DNA of 32,544 bases from a bacterium (GTDB lineage: Bacteria; Patescibacteriota; Minisyncoccia; Minisyncoccales; RBG-13-42-11), in NCBI GenBank assembly GCA_030646565.1, contig JAUSLA010000019.1:1-32544 (forward strand). Reading direction: 5' to 3'. The notes beneath the pieces were generated by a model. The model did no database searches. It was not told the origin of the DNA and was given only the letters and a program-made list of their open reading frames with translations. This document shows, piece after piece, positions 15,264 through 24,112 of this stretch. The position numbers and the translations under genes are program-made. Numbering within the stretch: the first letter of the stretch is position 1; every line of letters begins with the position of its first letter.

Positions 15264-16588
15264 AAAAAACAGAAAATACAATCCTGTTTTATACCAGTAA
15301 AAATTTTATTTTCCGGAGCGGAATTATAGGTTATTTATACGAAATTTGCCAAGTTTATTCAGTCATATTGCTTTCGGAAGAGCTTGACGAGGAAACAGAC
15401 GGATTAATTCGGGATAAAAAATTGTTTCCAAAGTTGGAAAAGATTATTCCGGTCAGGCAATACAGCGGAAAAAAAATGAATTTATTTTCCAGGAATAGGT
15501 ATCTTTGCGGATTGGCAGAAAATGTTATTTTTAAGCGCCGGCCCGATATTCTTATGACTATAAGCGATACGCATTCAATTTTTGATTTATATTTGATGAG
15601 ATTCGCCAAAAGAATAAAGGCGATTAAGATTGCCGTCCAAAGTTCTAATATGGAGAATAATACCATAGTAAAAAAATATATAGATTTAGAGAACGCCAAT
15701 ATAAGATTCCCGCTTTTCTTGCCATTATGGTTCAGGATTTTTCTGATGAATTTAAGAAAGTATGCCGGGCATTTTCTTTACTATTGGCTTTTGCCCCTGA
15801 CCGTGGGAGAACGGCCGTTTTTCGGAAAAGTTGGTCATATTTTATGGATGGGATGTTCCGGGAGGAAAGGAGCTGATTATCAAACCGTTTTTTCAAAAAG
15901 AGATTACGATATACACGTACAAGATGGCGTGCCGGCCAAGAAAATTTATATCGTGACCCATCCTGTTTTGGGAAAGGCAAAAGAATTTTTTGAAAAGATA
16001 TTCTTAAAATCGGCAAAAAGAGGGAATGATGACAAAAAAATCATAACTTTCATATGGCCGGCCGAAGAGATTGGATTTAGAAGATTAAATTACTCACTCA
16101 TATCAAAAGAAGAAAATCAAAATATCAGAAAAGAAATTATCAGTTTGACCGCTAAGATACTTCAGGATTGGAAGATTTTTTTGAAACCCCATCCCGACAT
16201 TGTAGATCTAAAAGAAATTAAAGATATTTTTAAATCAATTTCTGATTTAGTTGAAATTACAGACCAGTTGGATCCAATAGATAAGTATCTTGAAATAAGC
16301 GATGTTATTGTGGGGATACCCCCTTGCAGTACGGCTATTTTTACCGCTTTTTTGCAATACCCCAAAAAACCGCTCTTGACAATAGATTTAAGCCGAGAAG
16401 TTTTCGGTGATTCTTATAAAGATTTTGGCGGGATTGAATACATTGACAACAAAGAAAAATTTACTGAGATTTTAGAGTTAATACGGGATAATAAATATCG
16501 CAAGAGGTGCGAAGTGAAATTAGAGCCGGAGGGTTTTATGAGTATTACTAACTTTTTAAAATTTTTGCTCAAAGAACATGGAAAATAG
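15260..16588 (+). CDS. Putative GT-B-type glycosyltransferase, function unassigned
   Basis: 442 aa with no strong family hallmark by eye. The N-terminal half has beta-alpha alternation (NTILFYTSKNFIFRSG, RRPDILMTISDTHS). The C-terminal half contains WKIFLKPHPDIVD with KPHP at 309-312 and SDVIVGIPPCSTAIFTAFL (about 347-365), followed by FGGIEYIDNKEKF. A KPHP motif followed by a D-x-x-V-G...S/T loop is seen in GT-B enzymes such as CDP-glycerol and polysialyl/Kdo-type transferases, so transfer of a CMP-activated sugar would fit the NulO genes upstream. This is inference from fold-like motifs. A hydrophobic patch at 150-183 could be membrane-associating. It overlaps its neighbours by 4 and 11 bases. 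Confidence 0.6.
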   Translation: MKKTENTILFYTSKNFIFRSGIIGYLYEICQVYSVILLSEELDEETDGLIRDKKLFPKLEKIIPVRQYSGKKMNLFSRNRYLCGLAENVIFKRRPDILMTISDTHSIFDLYLMRFAKRIKAIKIAVQSSNMENNTIVKKYIDLENANIRFPLFLPLWFRIFLMNLRKYAGHFLYYWLLPLTVGERPFFGKVGHILWMGCSGRKGADYQTVFSKRDYDIHVQDGVPAKKIYIVTHPVLGKAKEFFEKIFLKSAKRGNDDKKIITFIWPAEEIGFRRLNYSLISKEENQNIRKEIISLTAKILQDWKIFLKPHPDIVDLKEIKDIFKSISDLVEITDQLDPIDKYLEISDVIVGIPPCSTAIFTAFLQYPKKPLLTIDLSREVFGDSYKDFGGIEYIDNKEKFTEILELIRDNKYRKRCEVKLEPEGFMSITNFLKFLLKEHGK

Positions 16589-17987
16589 CGAACTCAAACA
16601 ATTGAAACAAAAATTAGATATTATAAATTCTCGGCCAGAGAAAGATGTTTTTTATTCAAAATATCCCTTAGGAATAATTTGGATTAGAAATATTTTTAAA
16701 GTCTTAGATACAATTATTCGTGAAGATTCAACCGCCGAAGAGAAATTACAATCTGTTCAGAATACCGTTTTATTTAACGTTGACTCACAGAATGACATTA
16801 TTAAAGAGAAATCTTTTCAATGTTGGGATTCTTTCTTCAAAATAAAAGGAATTGACCTTAGAGCGCTTGACCCTGTTTTTCAGGAATCGTCGTATTATCA
16901 GAAAAAAAATACTTTTGTAGTTTTTAACAAGTCATTTTCATTAGATTTTTTAAGAAAGCTGAATTTACTCTTTGATATAGAAAAATACTGTAAAAATATC
17001 TCAAACTTTTTAGAAATCGGAGGTGGTTTTGGCGCTCAAGCAAGACTTGTTAAATTAAAATATCCGTCAAGCCGTTATGTGATGATAGATTTGCCGGAAA
17101 CGTTGTATTTCGCGTATATAAATTTAAGACTAAATTTTCCCCGGGCAAAAATAATATTTCCGGGAAATAAAGAGGAGGTTGAAAAATATATTTCTAGTCA
17201 AGACTATGATTTTCTTTTGGTACCCTGCTTTTTTAGCGACCATATTTCTAATTCTGCGCCAAGAATTGATATTGCAATCAATACCTCTTCTTTAGGAGAG
17301 ATGACCAATAGAGCCTCAAAATACTACATTGATTTATTAGAAAAGAAACTTAATGTAAAATGCATTTTACTTCTTAATAGGTTTCTGAATAATTTTGACC
17401 CTGTAGCTCATCCCCAAAGATTGCAAGAAAATGGCTGTTTTGCCCAATTGGGATCCAACTGGAAAATAATTCATTGGGAAATAGACCCGGAATTTACCAA
17501 CTTCCCTTTTCATGAACAAATGCTACCAAGAGAACTTTATTTTATAGCTGATAAATACTCAGAGCCAGAAGAGCCAGACATTAAAGATATTTTTCTACAT
17601 TATTGGTATAGGGCATTCGACACTCAGCCGACTTATAACTCCAAACATAACCATAGCATTTGCATTGATAGGGGGGAAAACGGCGTCCTTTATCGGTTAG
17701 TAAATAGCGTAAGGATTAACCCTAACCCGAAAAATCTTGATGCCTTAATTAAATATCTTTACACTCTGGAAGGGAGATTTCCATTTGAAGAAAGATATTA
17801 CTATATGGATTTATATAGAAAGATAGCGGGTAAAACGCACCCGCTTACTAAAAAACATTATCGCACATTCCATATAGATAGATTTATTAGTGAAACTAAA
17901 TTATTATATGTTGAGAAGTTTCTTAACAAAATTCACTTATTAGATAAATTTAGGAGGTTGCGTTGGCGGATAATTAAACACGAATAA
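16578..17987 (+). CDS. Putative sugar O-methyltransferase (NanM-like)
   Basis: 469-aa class I SAM-dependent methyltransferase. NFLEIGGGFGAQA (143-155) is the SAM glycine loop, VMIDLPETLYFA the acidic strand 2, and INTSSLGEMTN the region after strand 4. This pattern, with DLPETL and SLGEM, is characteristic of the putative sugar O-methyltransferase family (TIGR04371-like) found in polysaccharide loci. The C-terminal 130 residues (after about 335) are less clear and may bind acceptor. It overlaps the preceding GT-B-like gene by 11 bases and ends one base before the next ATG. It probably methylates a hydroxyl of a glycan sugar. Confidence 0.78.
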   Translation: MENSELKQLKQKLDIINSRPEKDVFYSKYPLGIIWIRNIFKVLDTIIREDSTAEEKLQSVQNTVLFNVDSQNDIIKEKSFQCWDSFFKIKGIDLRALDPVFQESSYYQKKNTFVVFNKSFSLDFLRKLNLLFDIEKYCKNISNFLEIGGGFGAQARLVKLKYPSSRYVMIDLPETLYFAYINLRLNFPRAKIIFPGNKEEVEKYISSQDYDFLLVPCFFSDHISNSAPRIDIAINTSSLGEMTNRASKYYIDLLEKKLNVKCILLLNRFLNNFDPVAHPQRLQENGCFAQLGSNWKIIHWEIDPEFTNFPFHEQMLPRELYFIADKYSEPEEPDIKDIFLHYWYRAFDTQPTYNSKHNHSICIDRGENGVLYRLVNSVRINPNPKNLDALIKYLYTLEGRFPFEERYYYMDLYRKIAGKTHPLTKKHYRTFHIDRFISETKLLYVEKFLNKIHLLDKFRRLRWRIIKHE

Positions 17988-17988
17988 T

Positions 17989-19602
17989 ATGATTAAAAAT
18001 AAAAACGGTTTAATTTTAATCTTTATACTGTTTATTTTGGTCTTATCCAGAATTGCTCTTTATCCTATTTTTGGAGTTGGTATCGTGGGAACCGACGCCG
18101 AAGCGACATATTTGCCGCAGGTAGACGAGCTTTCGCAATCCCTTGGCAGTATTTTTTCTCAGATAGGTCCGGCTTATTCTTTATTTTTATTGTTCTTTAA
18201 AAAAATAACTAACGATGTGGTTGCGGGTCCCGTCTTTATTCAACACATAATTGGGGTGATTACCGGAGTTTTGGTGTTTTATTACTTTAAAAGAGTGAAT
18301 TTGTTTTTGGCTGCTTTTATTACTATTTTTGTATACTCTGGCTGGTTAGCCCTTTGGTCAGAACACACGATTTTGCGGGAATCTTTGGCTGCTTTTTTCC
18401 TCGTTTCGTTAATTTTAATCTCTTCTCTGGCCATCAGAGAGGAAAAATATTTTAAACTCCCTTATGCTTTTTTGGCGGGATTCACGGGCCTGATTTTGGT
18501 TTTTTTTCGGATAGAATTTATTATTTTGGTTTTTTTAATGCCGTTGATTATCTTGGTTGCGAAGAAAAAAGAGCGCCCAGATTTTAAGATTGTCGATGAA
18601 GCTTTATCTTCATCTTCACCCTTCGCTAACGCTCGGGTAGCCGATGAAGGTGTCGCTTCATCTTCACCCTTCGCTAACGCTCGGGTAGCCGATGAAGGTG
18701 TCGCTTCATCTTCACCCTTCGCTAACGCTCGGGTATTTGACGGGTCATATCTTAAGTGGAGTTTGGGGTATTTTATTCCTCTGCTGATTGTTTTGGCGGT
18801 ATACGGCGGTATTTTACCGAAACAAAACAACGAAACCAAGTATGGTTCCTGGTTTGGTATAGCTTACCTTAGCGTGGCTTATAATGGATTTATGCCAAAG
18901 ATATTTTATTATGAAAATTCGCGTTATCCCGAACTTTTAAAAGGATACCAAGAATCCCTAAGAGAAGCAGATAAATTTACCACAGAAAACAAGAGGGAAA
19001 AAGTAAGCAGATCAATAAGCGCATTGCGCGCAGTAACCGAGAATTATCTTTTCGAACATTCAGAGATTAATCTTTCGGTCAATCAGCTGATGGATCGAGT
19101 TTATCTTGAGATAATGACAAAAAATACTCTGGTTTATTTGGAGTCGTTTGTTATAAATTTAAAAAACCACCTTCTCGGTATATCCGAATTAAATACCGTA
19201 TTATCTAAAGACAGCCAAATAACATTGCTTAAAGTCCATCTTTCCGGCAATGAGCCATCCGATGCTAAAGATTTGAGGCCGGTTTCTATATTTGATAAGG
19301 CTTTTCGGATTTATATTGAGGGCATGATAATCTTCAGCAAAATTCTATTCTGGTTATTTTTAGTATCTTTACCATTTTTGTTTTTTCGATGGAAAACCCT
19401 ACCGATAGAAATAATCATATCTTTCTTGGTAGTCGCTATTCATATTTCTGTCTTAGCAATTATTGCAGACCCCGCCCACCGTTTTAGATACGCCATTGAC
19501 CCATTTTTATATTTTTTCCAGTTATACCTGATTTTAATTTTCTTTAGGTGGGTATTTTCAGAATTAAAAAACATAAAAATATTAGGCATAAAACAATCAT
19601 GA
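17989..19602 (+). CDS. Multi-pass membrane glycosyltransferase (GT-C-like) with internal tandem repeat
   Basis: 537-aa integral membrane protein. Helices are apparent at about 7-30, 60-75, 80-98, 103-122, 132-147, 158-193, 252-272, 430-455, 462-485 and 505-525. The first outer loop has GTDAEATYLPQ (34-44), an acidic loop like those used by GT-C (ArnT/PMT-like) enzymes with lipid-phosphate sugar donors. Unusual: residues about 203-249 are a 16-residue tandem repeat (SSPFANARVADEGVAS) encoded by a 48-base copy of the window's palindromic repeat, placed in a loop after a KKKERP sequence, probably cytoplasmic. The frame stays open across it. Its last 4 bases overlap the epimerase start. Confidence 0.72.
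   Translation: MIKNKNGLILIFILFILVLSRIALYPIFGVGIVGTDAEATYLPQVDELSQSLGSIFSQIGPAYSLFLLFFKKITNDVVAGPVFIQHIIGVITGVLVFYYFKRVNLFLAAFITIFVYSGWLALWSEHTILRESLAAFFLVSLILISSLAIREEKYFKLPYAFLAGFTGLILVFFRIEFIILVFLMPLIILVAKKKERPDFKIVDEALSSSSPFANARVADEGVASSSPFANARVADEGVASSSPFANARVFDGSYLKWSLGYFIPLLIVLAVYGGILPKQNNETKYGSWFGIAYLSVAYNGFMPKIFYYENSRYPELLKGYQESLREADKFTTENKREKVSRSISALRAVTENYLFEHSEINLSVNQLMDRVYLEIMTKNTLVYLESFVINLKNHLLGISELNTVLSKDSQITLLKVHLSGNEPSDAKDLRPVSIFDKAFRIYIEGMIIFSKILFWLFLVSLPFLFFRWKTLPIEIIISFLVVAIHISVLAIIADPAHRFRYAIDPFLYFFQLYLILIFFRWVFSELKNIKILGIKQS
18595..18735. repeat. In-frame 48-base tandem repeat R4 inside membrane glycosyltransferase
   Basis: Copies begin at 18613, 18661 and 18709 (the last partial), preceded by a diverged partial copy from 18595. 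Each contains CTTCACCCTTCGCTAACGC and TCGGGTA, the same module as in R6 (near 24640) and, in reverse orientation, R7. The junction carries the hairpin GATGAAG-GTGTCG-CTTCATC (18643-18662). The 48-base period keeps the reading frame. Confidence 0.93.
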
Positions 19603-20591
19603 AAACCATTATTACCGGCGGAGCCGGATTTATAGGCAGTCATTTAACCGAACTTCTTTTAGAAAATGGACATTCGGTTTTGGTTTTGGATAATTTTATT
19701 ACCGGTCGGCCGGAGAACTTGGCGCGCTTGGAAGGCAATCCTAATTTAAAATTGGTCAAGCTTGACATTTTAGAATTTGATAAAATAAAAGACTATTTCA
19801 AAGATGTTGATTGGGTTTTTCATTTGGCTGCCTTGGCAGATATTGTTCCTTCAATAGTAGAACCATTAAAATATTACAAAAATAATGTTGATGGCACAGT
19901 TTCTGTTTTAGAAGCATCAAGGCAAGCGGGCATTAAAAGATTTATTTACGCGGCCTCTTCTACGTGTTATGGTTTAACAGAGGTATTCCCCACGCCTGAG
20001 ACAGCGTTGATTAAGCTGGAATATCCTTACGCTTTGACAAAATATTTAGGGGAGCAGATTGCCTTGCATTGGTGTAAAGTTTACAAATTACCCGTTGTTT
20101 CTTTAAGGTCGTTCAATGTTTACGGCCCGAGGTCGCGGACTTCCGGAACCTACGGCGCGGTATTTGGAGTGTTTTTAGCCCAAAAATTAGCCGGAAAACC
20201 CTACACGGTGGTTGGCGACGGCAACCAAACTCGTGATTTTGTTTTCGTGAAAGATGTAGTCAGGGCCTTTTTGGCAGCGGCTAATTCCGATATTGCCGGT
20301 AAAGTTTTGAATGTGGGTTCGGGCAGCACTCACAGCATTAATCGCATTGTTAAACTTTTAGGCGGAGGACAGGTTACTTATATTCCAAAACGCCCCGGTG
20401 AACCGGATTGTACCTTCGGCGATATTTCCAGAATAAAAATGATGATAGGGTGGCAGCCAAAAATCTCTTTAGAAGAAGGGATTAAGGCCTTATTAGACAA
20501 CATTGATTATTGGCGAGGAGCGCCGGTTTGGACGCCCGAGTCTATTGCGCAAGCGACTAAGGAATGGTTTGGGTATTTGGGCGGTAAGTGA
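19599..20591 (+). CDS. NAD-dependent nucleotide-sugar epimerase (GalE/UDP-sugar SDR)
   Basis: 330-aa extended SDR. Seen: MKTIITGGAGFIGSHL (1-16), VFHLAALAD (73-81), AASSTCYG (118-125), active-site Y144/K148 in YALTKYLGEQ, SFNVYGPR, and GDGNQTRDFVFVKDVV, the sugar-nucleotide binding end typical of UDP-sugar 4-epimerases and related dehydratases. I start at the ATG at 19599, which overlaps the previous TGA as ATGA; a longer in-frame extension upstream would lie within the membrane protein gene. Probably a UDP-hexose or uronate 4-epimerase, but a GDP-sugar cannot be excluded. Confidence 0.9.
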   Translation: MKTIITGGAGFIGSHLTELLLENGHSVLVLDNFITGRPENLARLEGNPNLKLVKLDILEFDKIKDYFKDVDWVFHLAALADIVPSIVEPLKYYKNNVDGTVSVLEASRQAGIKRFIYAASSTCYGLTEVFPTPETALIKLEYPYALTKYLGEQIALHWCKVYKLPVVSLRSFNVYGPRSRTSGTYGAVFGVFLAQKLAGKPYTVVGDGNQTRDFVFVKDVVRAFLAAANSDIAGKVLNVGSGSTHSINRIVKLLGGGQVTYIPKRPGEPDCTFGDISRIKMMIGWQPKISLEEGIKALLDNIDYWRGAPVWTPESIAQATKEWFGYLGGK

Positions 20592-20610
20592 TAATTTTAT
20601 CACCTTGTTT

Positions 20611-22143
20611 ATGTCCGATTTAATTAGTCAAAAAGTTAAAACCCCCGATGAATTAGCAGAGATAATCGCCAGATTGAAATCTGAGGGCAAAAAAGTGGTC
20701 CAATGCCACGGGGTTTTTGATTTAGTCCATCCCGGCCATCTTTATCATTTTGAAGCAGCTAAAAGAGAAGGCGATGTTTTGGTTGTCAGCCTCACAGCCG
20801 ATAAGTTTGTTAATAAGGGTCCGGACCGGCCAATTTTTCCGGCCCCTGTGCGAGCCAAAATTTTGGCAAACATACAGATCGTTGATTATGTAATAATTAA
20901 CCACGATTTTACAGCAATTGAATTATTAAAAAAAATAAAACCGAATATTTATTTTAAAGACCAAAAATACAAATCTGCGCTGCAAGACAAAAAGAGGAAT
21001 CTTTATAAAGAAGCCGAAGCCGTAAGGTCGGTCGGCGGCGAAATTAAGTTTAGTTACGAACCAATTTTCAGTTCCAGTAATTTTTTAAAAAATCATTTTG
21101 ATATTTATCCTCAAGAGATTAAAGATTTCTTAGAGGATTTTAGCGTAAAATACAGCGCCGAAGATATAATTAATCTTTTAAAAAGTTTAAGAGAAACAAA
21201 AATTTTACTCATCGGAGAAGCGATTATTGACGAATATCATTACTGCAAGGGCATGGGCAAAGTTCCGAAAGACAATCTGATAGCCGCTAAATATTTAAAT
21301 AACGAAGTTTTTGCCGGCGGCGTTTTGGCCTGCGCTAATCATCTTGCCGGTTTTTGCGACAATGTCCATTTGGTGACGGCTTTGGGCAGAAAAAATAGTT
21401 ATGAGGATTTCATCAAAAGTGAATTAAAGTCGAATATCACTTTCAAGTTTTTTTATGATGATAATGGACAAACAATTATAAAAAGAAGATTTATAGACCC
21501 GGCTTTCTTTGCCAAGATGTTTGAAATTTATTATTTTGACGATAGGCATCTGCAAGACAGCGTTTCCCAACAGATAGTTGATTATTTGATCGATATTCTG
21601 CCGCAGTACGATTTGGTGGTGGTGAATGATTATGGCCATGGATTTTTTGATAAAAATATTATTGCGACATTGACTAAAAACGCGAAATTTTTAGCTGTGA
21701 ATACGCAGACCAACAGCGCCAACGCCGGTTTTAACTTAATCACAAAATATCCGAGAGCTGATTATGTTTGTGTTGATGAACCGGAGGCCCGTCTGGCCAC
21801 GCATCAAAAAGATAGCGATATTTCCGAAGTGATTGAGCAAATTTTTAAAACGATTAACTTGAAGAAATTGATTATTACTCGCGGCCATTTAGGTTCAGTC
21901 GCTTGTGAGAAAGCTGACAAAATCTACAATATACCCGTTTTATCCACTAAGGTTGTTGACCGTTTGGGAGCCGGCGACGCGTTTTTGGCAATAAGTTCTC
22001 CCTGCGCGGCAAAGGGCGCGCCAATGGATGTGGTTGGTTTTATCGGTAATGTTGTGGGCGCAATCCATGTGGCCGTGGTGGGCAATAAATCATCGGTAAC
22101 GTCAGATCAGGTTTACAGGTTTATCAAAACTTTATTTAAATAA
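20611..22143 (+). CDS. HldE-like bifunctional protein: nucleotidyltransferase + PfkB sugar kinase (reversed domain order)
   Basis: 510 aa. Residues 28-170 are a cytidylyltransferase-fold domain: VVQCHGVFDLVHPGHLYHF with the HxGH motif at 40-43, and RAKILANIQIVDYVI. Residues about 195-505 are a PfkB/ribokinase domain: ILLIGEAIIDEYHY, FAGGVLACANHLAGF, and DRLGAGDAF (450-458), whose D456 is the catalytic base. HldE of Gram-negative bacteria makes ADP-heptose with the kinase first and the nucleotidyltransferase second; here the order is swapped. The likely role is to phosphorylate and then nucleotide-activate a heptose or other sugar. The start at 20611 lies 19 bases after the epimerase; a longer in-frame extension begins inside that gene and is rejected. 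Confidence 0.88.
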   Translation: MSDLISQKVKTPDELAEIIARLKSEGKKVVQCHGVFDLVHPGHLYHFEAAKREGDVLVVSLTADKFVNKGPDRPIFPAPVRAKILANIQIVDYVIINHDFTAIELLKKIKPNIYFKDQKYKSALQDKKRNLYKEAEAVRSVGGEIKFSYEPIFSSSNFLKNHFDIYPQEIKDFLEDFSVKYSAEDIINLLKSLRETKILLIGEAIIDEYHYCKGMGKVPKDNLIAAKYLNNEVFAGGVLACANHLAGFCDNVHLVTALGRKNSYEDFIKSELKSNITFKFFYDDNGQTIIKRRFIDPAFFAKMFEIYYFDDRHLQDSVSQQIVDYLIDILPQYDLVVVNDYGHGFFDKNIIATLTKNAKFLAVNTQTNSANAGFNLITKYPRADYVCVDEPEARLATHQKDSDISEVIEQIFKTINLKKLIITRGHLGSVACEKADKIYNIPVLSTKVVDRLGAGDAFLAISSPCAAKGAPMDVVGFIGNVVGAIHVAVVGNKSSVTSDQVYRFIKTLFK

Positions 22144-22145
22144 CA

Positions 22146-22160
22146 AAATGCGTCGCATTT
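22146..22160. repeat. Small palindrome between HldE-like and radical SAM genes
   Basis: AAATGCG-T-CGCATTT is a perfect inverted repeat in the 23-base gap, three bases after the TAA. No T-run beyond the stem; role unknown. Confidence 0.55.
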
Positions 22161-22166
22161 AAAAAT

Positions 22167-23258
22167 ATGCCGGATAAGTATATTATTGACCATCATAAAA
22201 TAATGTTTCATCCCGAAAGATTAGCCTCTTGGTTAAAAGCCAAGACTAATTGGGAAAAAGCCAAAAAAGTTTATCCGATTTATGTTGAAATTTCCAGTTC
22301 CGGTTTATGCAATCACCGCTGTAAGTTTTGCGCTTTAGATTATTTGGGGTACAAGGGCGGATTTGCCAATTTCGAGAATTTAAAAAGAGCTATTAGAGAT
22401 ATGGCTAAAGGCGGAGTAAAAAGTATTCAATTTGGCGGCGAAGGGGAGCCCTTGCTTCATCCAAAAATAAAAGAACTTGTTCAATATACTAAATCTCAAG
22501 GACTTGATATTTCTTTTACTACCAACGGAACCTTTTTAAAAGAAGAGATTTTAAAAGACATTTTACCTTTGGTAACCTGGATAAAGGTAAGCATTGATGC
22601 GGGATTATCGAAAACCCATATGAAAATTCATCGGCCGAAAGTTCAAGATTTCGATATTATTATGAATAATCTTAAAAGGGCGGTTGAAATTAAAAAAGCA
22701 ACAAACGCCCAGTGTACTTTAGGCGGCCAGATGCTTTTACTGCCAGACAATTACAAAGAAGCTGTAATCTTGGCTGAAAAATTAAAAAAAATCGGTTTAG
22801 ATTATTTAGTTATCAAGCCCTATTCTCAACATAAAAAAAGCATTACTCAAGAATATAAAAATCTTTCTTATAAAAAATATCTTTATTTGGCAAATAAGTT
22901 GGAAAAATTAAACAGCGATAAATTCCAAGTGATTTTCAGAGAAAATACAATGGAAAAATTAAAAAAAGGCCGCGCTTATAAAACCTGCCATGCCGTTCCT
23001 TTCTTTTGGGCTTATATTATGGCTAACGGAGACGTCTACACTTGCAGCAGTTTTTTAGGGAATGAAGAATTTAAACTCGGCAATTACAATAAAAAATCAT
23101 TTAAAGAAATTTGGGAGGGAGAGGAAAGAAAAAGACATTGGAAATTTGTCCGCGCCAAATTGAATATTAATCAATGCAGGCAGAATTGCCGAATGGATGA
23201 AGTTAATAGCTATCTGGAAAGACTAAATAATCCGTCTCCCCACGTAAATTTTATTTGA
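22167..23258 (+). CDS. Radical SAM protein with SPASM-like C-terminus (1)
   Basis: 363 aa. CNHRCKFC gives the Cx3Cx2C [4Fe-4S]/SAM site at C48, C52, C55. GGEGEPLLHP follows as the GGE SAM-binding region, and TTNGTFL as the next strand. The C-terminus has spaced Cys (TCHAVPFF, DVYTCSSFLG, INQCRQNC), consistent with auxiliary iron-sulfur cluster(s) of the SPASM type. It shares an N-terminal layout (HHKIMFHPERLASWLKA) and a C-terminal PHVNFI with the third radical SAM protein (26695), so the two are paralogues. In a glycan locus it may rearrange, deaminate, epimerise or C-methylate a sugar, but the reaction is unknown. It starts 23 bases after the HldE-like gene and is followed by the split transketolase. 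Confidence 0.88.
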   Translation: MPDKYIIDHHKIMFHPERLASWLKAKTNWEKAKKVYPIYVEISSSGLCNHRCKFCALDYLGYKGGFANFENLKRAIRDMAKGGVKSIQFGGEGEPLLHPKIKELVQYTKSQGLDISFTTNGTFLKEEILKDILPLVTWIKVSIDAGLSKTHMKIHRPKVQDFDIIMNNLKRAVEIKKATNAQCTLGGQMLLLPDNYKEAVILAEKLKKIGLDYLVIKPYSQHKKSITQEYKNLSYKKYLYLANKLEKLNSDKFQVIFRENTMEKLKKGRAYKTCHAVPFFWAYIMANGDVYTCSSFLGNEEFKLGNYNKKSFKEIWEGEERKRHWKFVRAKLNINQCRQNCRMDEVNSYLERLNNPSPHVNFI

Positions 23259-23267
23259 TTTTAGAAC

Positions 23268-24020
23268 ATGGAAGAAGAAGAAATTAACAAGCTTAAAGAA
23301 AAAGCGAAAAAACTAAAGAGAGACGTTTTAGACTTGTCTTTAGAAATGGGGGGAGACGGACATTTGGGGGGAAGCTTTTCGGAAATAGAAATTTTAATAT
23401 CGTTGTATGATAGAATAATAAAAGATGACGATAAATTTATTTTAAGCAAAGGGCATGCTTGTTACCCCTTTTATATTTTACTTCGCGAGAAAGGATATAA
23501 TCCGAAAATATCCGGGCACCCGGATATTGATGAAGAAAATGGTATTTATTGCACTACCGGGAGTTTGGGCCACGGTCTTCCAATCGGAGTAGGCATGGCT
23601 TTAGCTAGAAAGATATTGGGCAAGAAAGGCAGAATATATATCTTAATGGGCGACGGAGAATGTCAAGAAGGAACAACGTGGGAATCATCTTTGATAGCCT
23701 CTCATCACAAGTTAGACAATCTTACCGTAATTATAGACCATAATAAGCTTCAAGCTTTAGAGCCAATTGATAATGTTGTGTCATTAGGTAATTTAAAAAA
23801 CAAGTTTAGAGAGCTCGGCTACGATGTTTTGGAAATAGACGGCCATTCTTTTCCAGAAATAATCAAAGCCTTAAAAGAAGAATCCTGCGGAGCCCCCAAA
23901 ATGATTATTGCTCATACAATTAAGGGTAAGGGTGTAAGTTATATGGAAAACGATCCAAAATGGCATGCGCGAAAAGTAATTTTAGATGAAGTAAAAGAAG
24001 CTTATAAAGAATTAGAATAA
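23268..24020 (+). CDS. Transketolase N-terminal (TPP diphosphate-binding) subunit
   Basis: 250-aa N-terminal half of a split transketolase. Seen: GGDGHLGGSFSEIEIL (28-43), LSKGHACYPFY (59-69), GSLGHGLPIGVGMALA (98-113), and the TPP motif MGDGECQEGTTWE (127-139) with N159 in IDHNKLQ. H32, H63 and H102 fall where transketolase uses His for the ketol chemistry. Split transketolases are common in archaea and in bacterial polysaccharide loci. Together with the HldE-like gene it could supply or modify a seven-carbon sugar phosphate (inference). The second subunit gene follows after repeat R5. Confidence 0.92.
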   Translation: MEEEEINKLKEKAKKLKRDVLDLSLEMGGDGHLGGSFSEIEILISLYDRIIKDDDKFILSKGHACYPFYILLREKGYNPKISGHPDIDEENGIYCTTGSLGHGLPIGVGMALARKILGKKGRIYILMGDGECQEGTTWESSLIASHHKLDNLTVIIDHNKLQALEPIDNVVSLGNLKNKFRELGYDVLEIDGHSFPEIIKALKEESCGAPKMIIAHTIKGKGVSYMENDPKWHARKVILDEVKEAYKELE

Positions 24021-24030
24021 TAATAAAGAA

Positions 24031-24111
24031 CTAAGTCCCGCAAAGCGGGACTCGGGAAGCGACGAGGATTTCGTCCTCGTCTTCACCTCGTCCCGCTTCG
24101 CGGGACTCGGG
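24031..24111. repeat. Modular palindromic repeat cluster R5
   Basis: GTCCCGC-AAA-GCGGGAC (24035-24051), a type B hairpin in reverse orientation GACGAGGA-TTTCG-TCCTCGTC (24061-24081), then GTCCCGC-TTC-GCGGGAC (24090-24106). It splits the two transketolase subunit genes and stops just before the ATG at 24113. Confidence 0.92.
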
Positions 24112-24112
24112 T

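Noticed and set aside
18462..18839. Minus-strand open frame with TRALAKGEDEATPSSA repeats
   Set aside because: It is the antisense reading of the in-frame 48-base repeat; the plus-strand membrane protein continues in frame on both sides.
20503..20610. 36-residue extension of the HldE-like gene
   Set aside because: It overlaps the end of the epimerase gene in another frame and has no homologous character.
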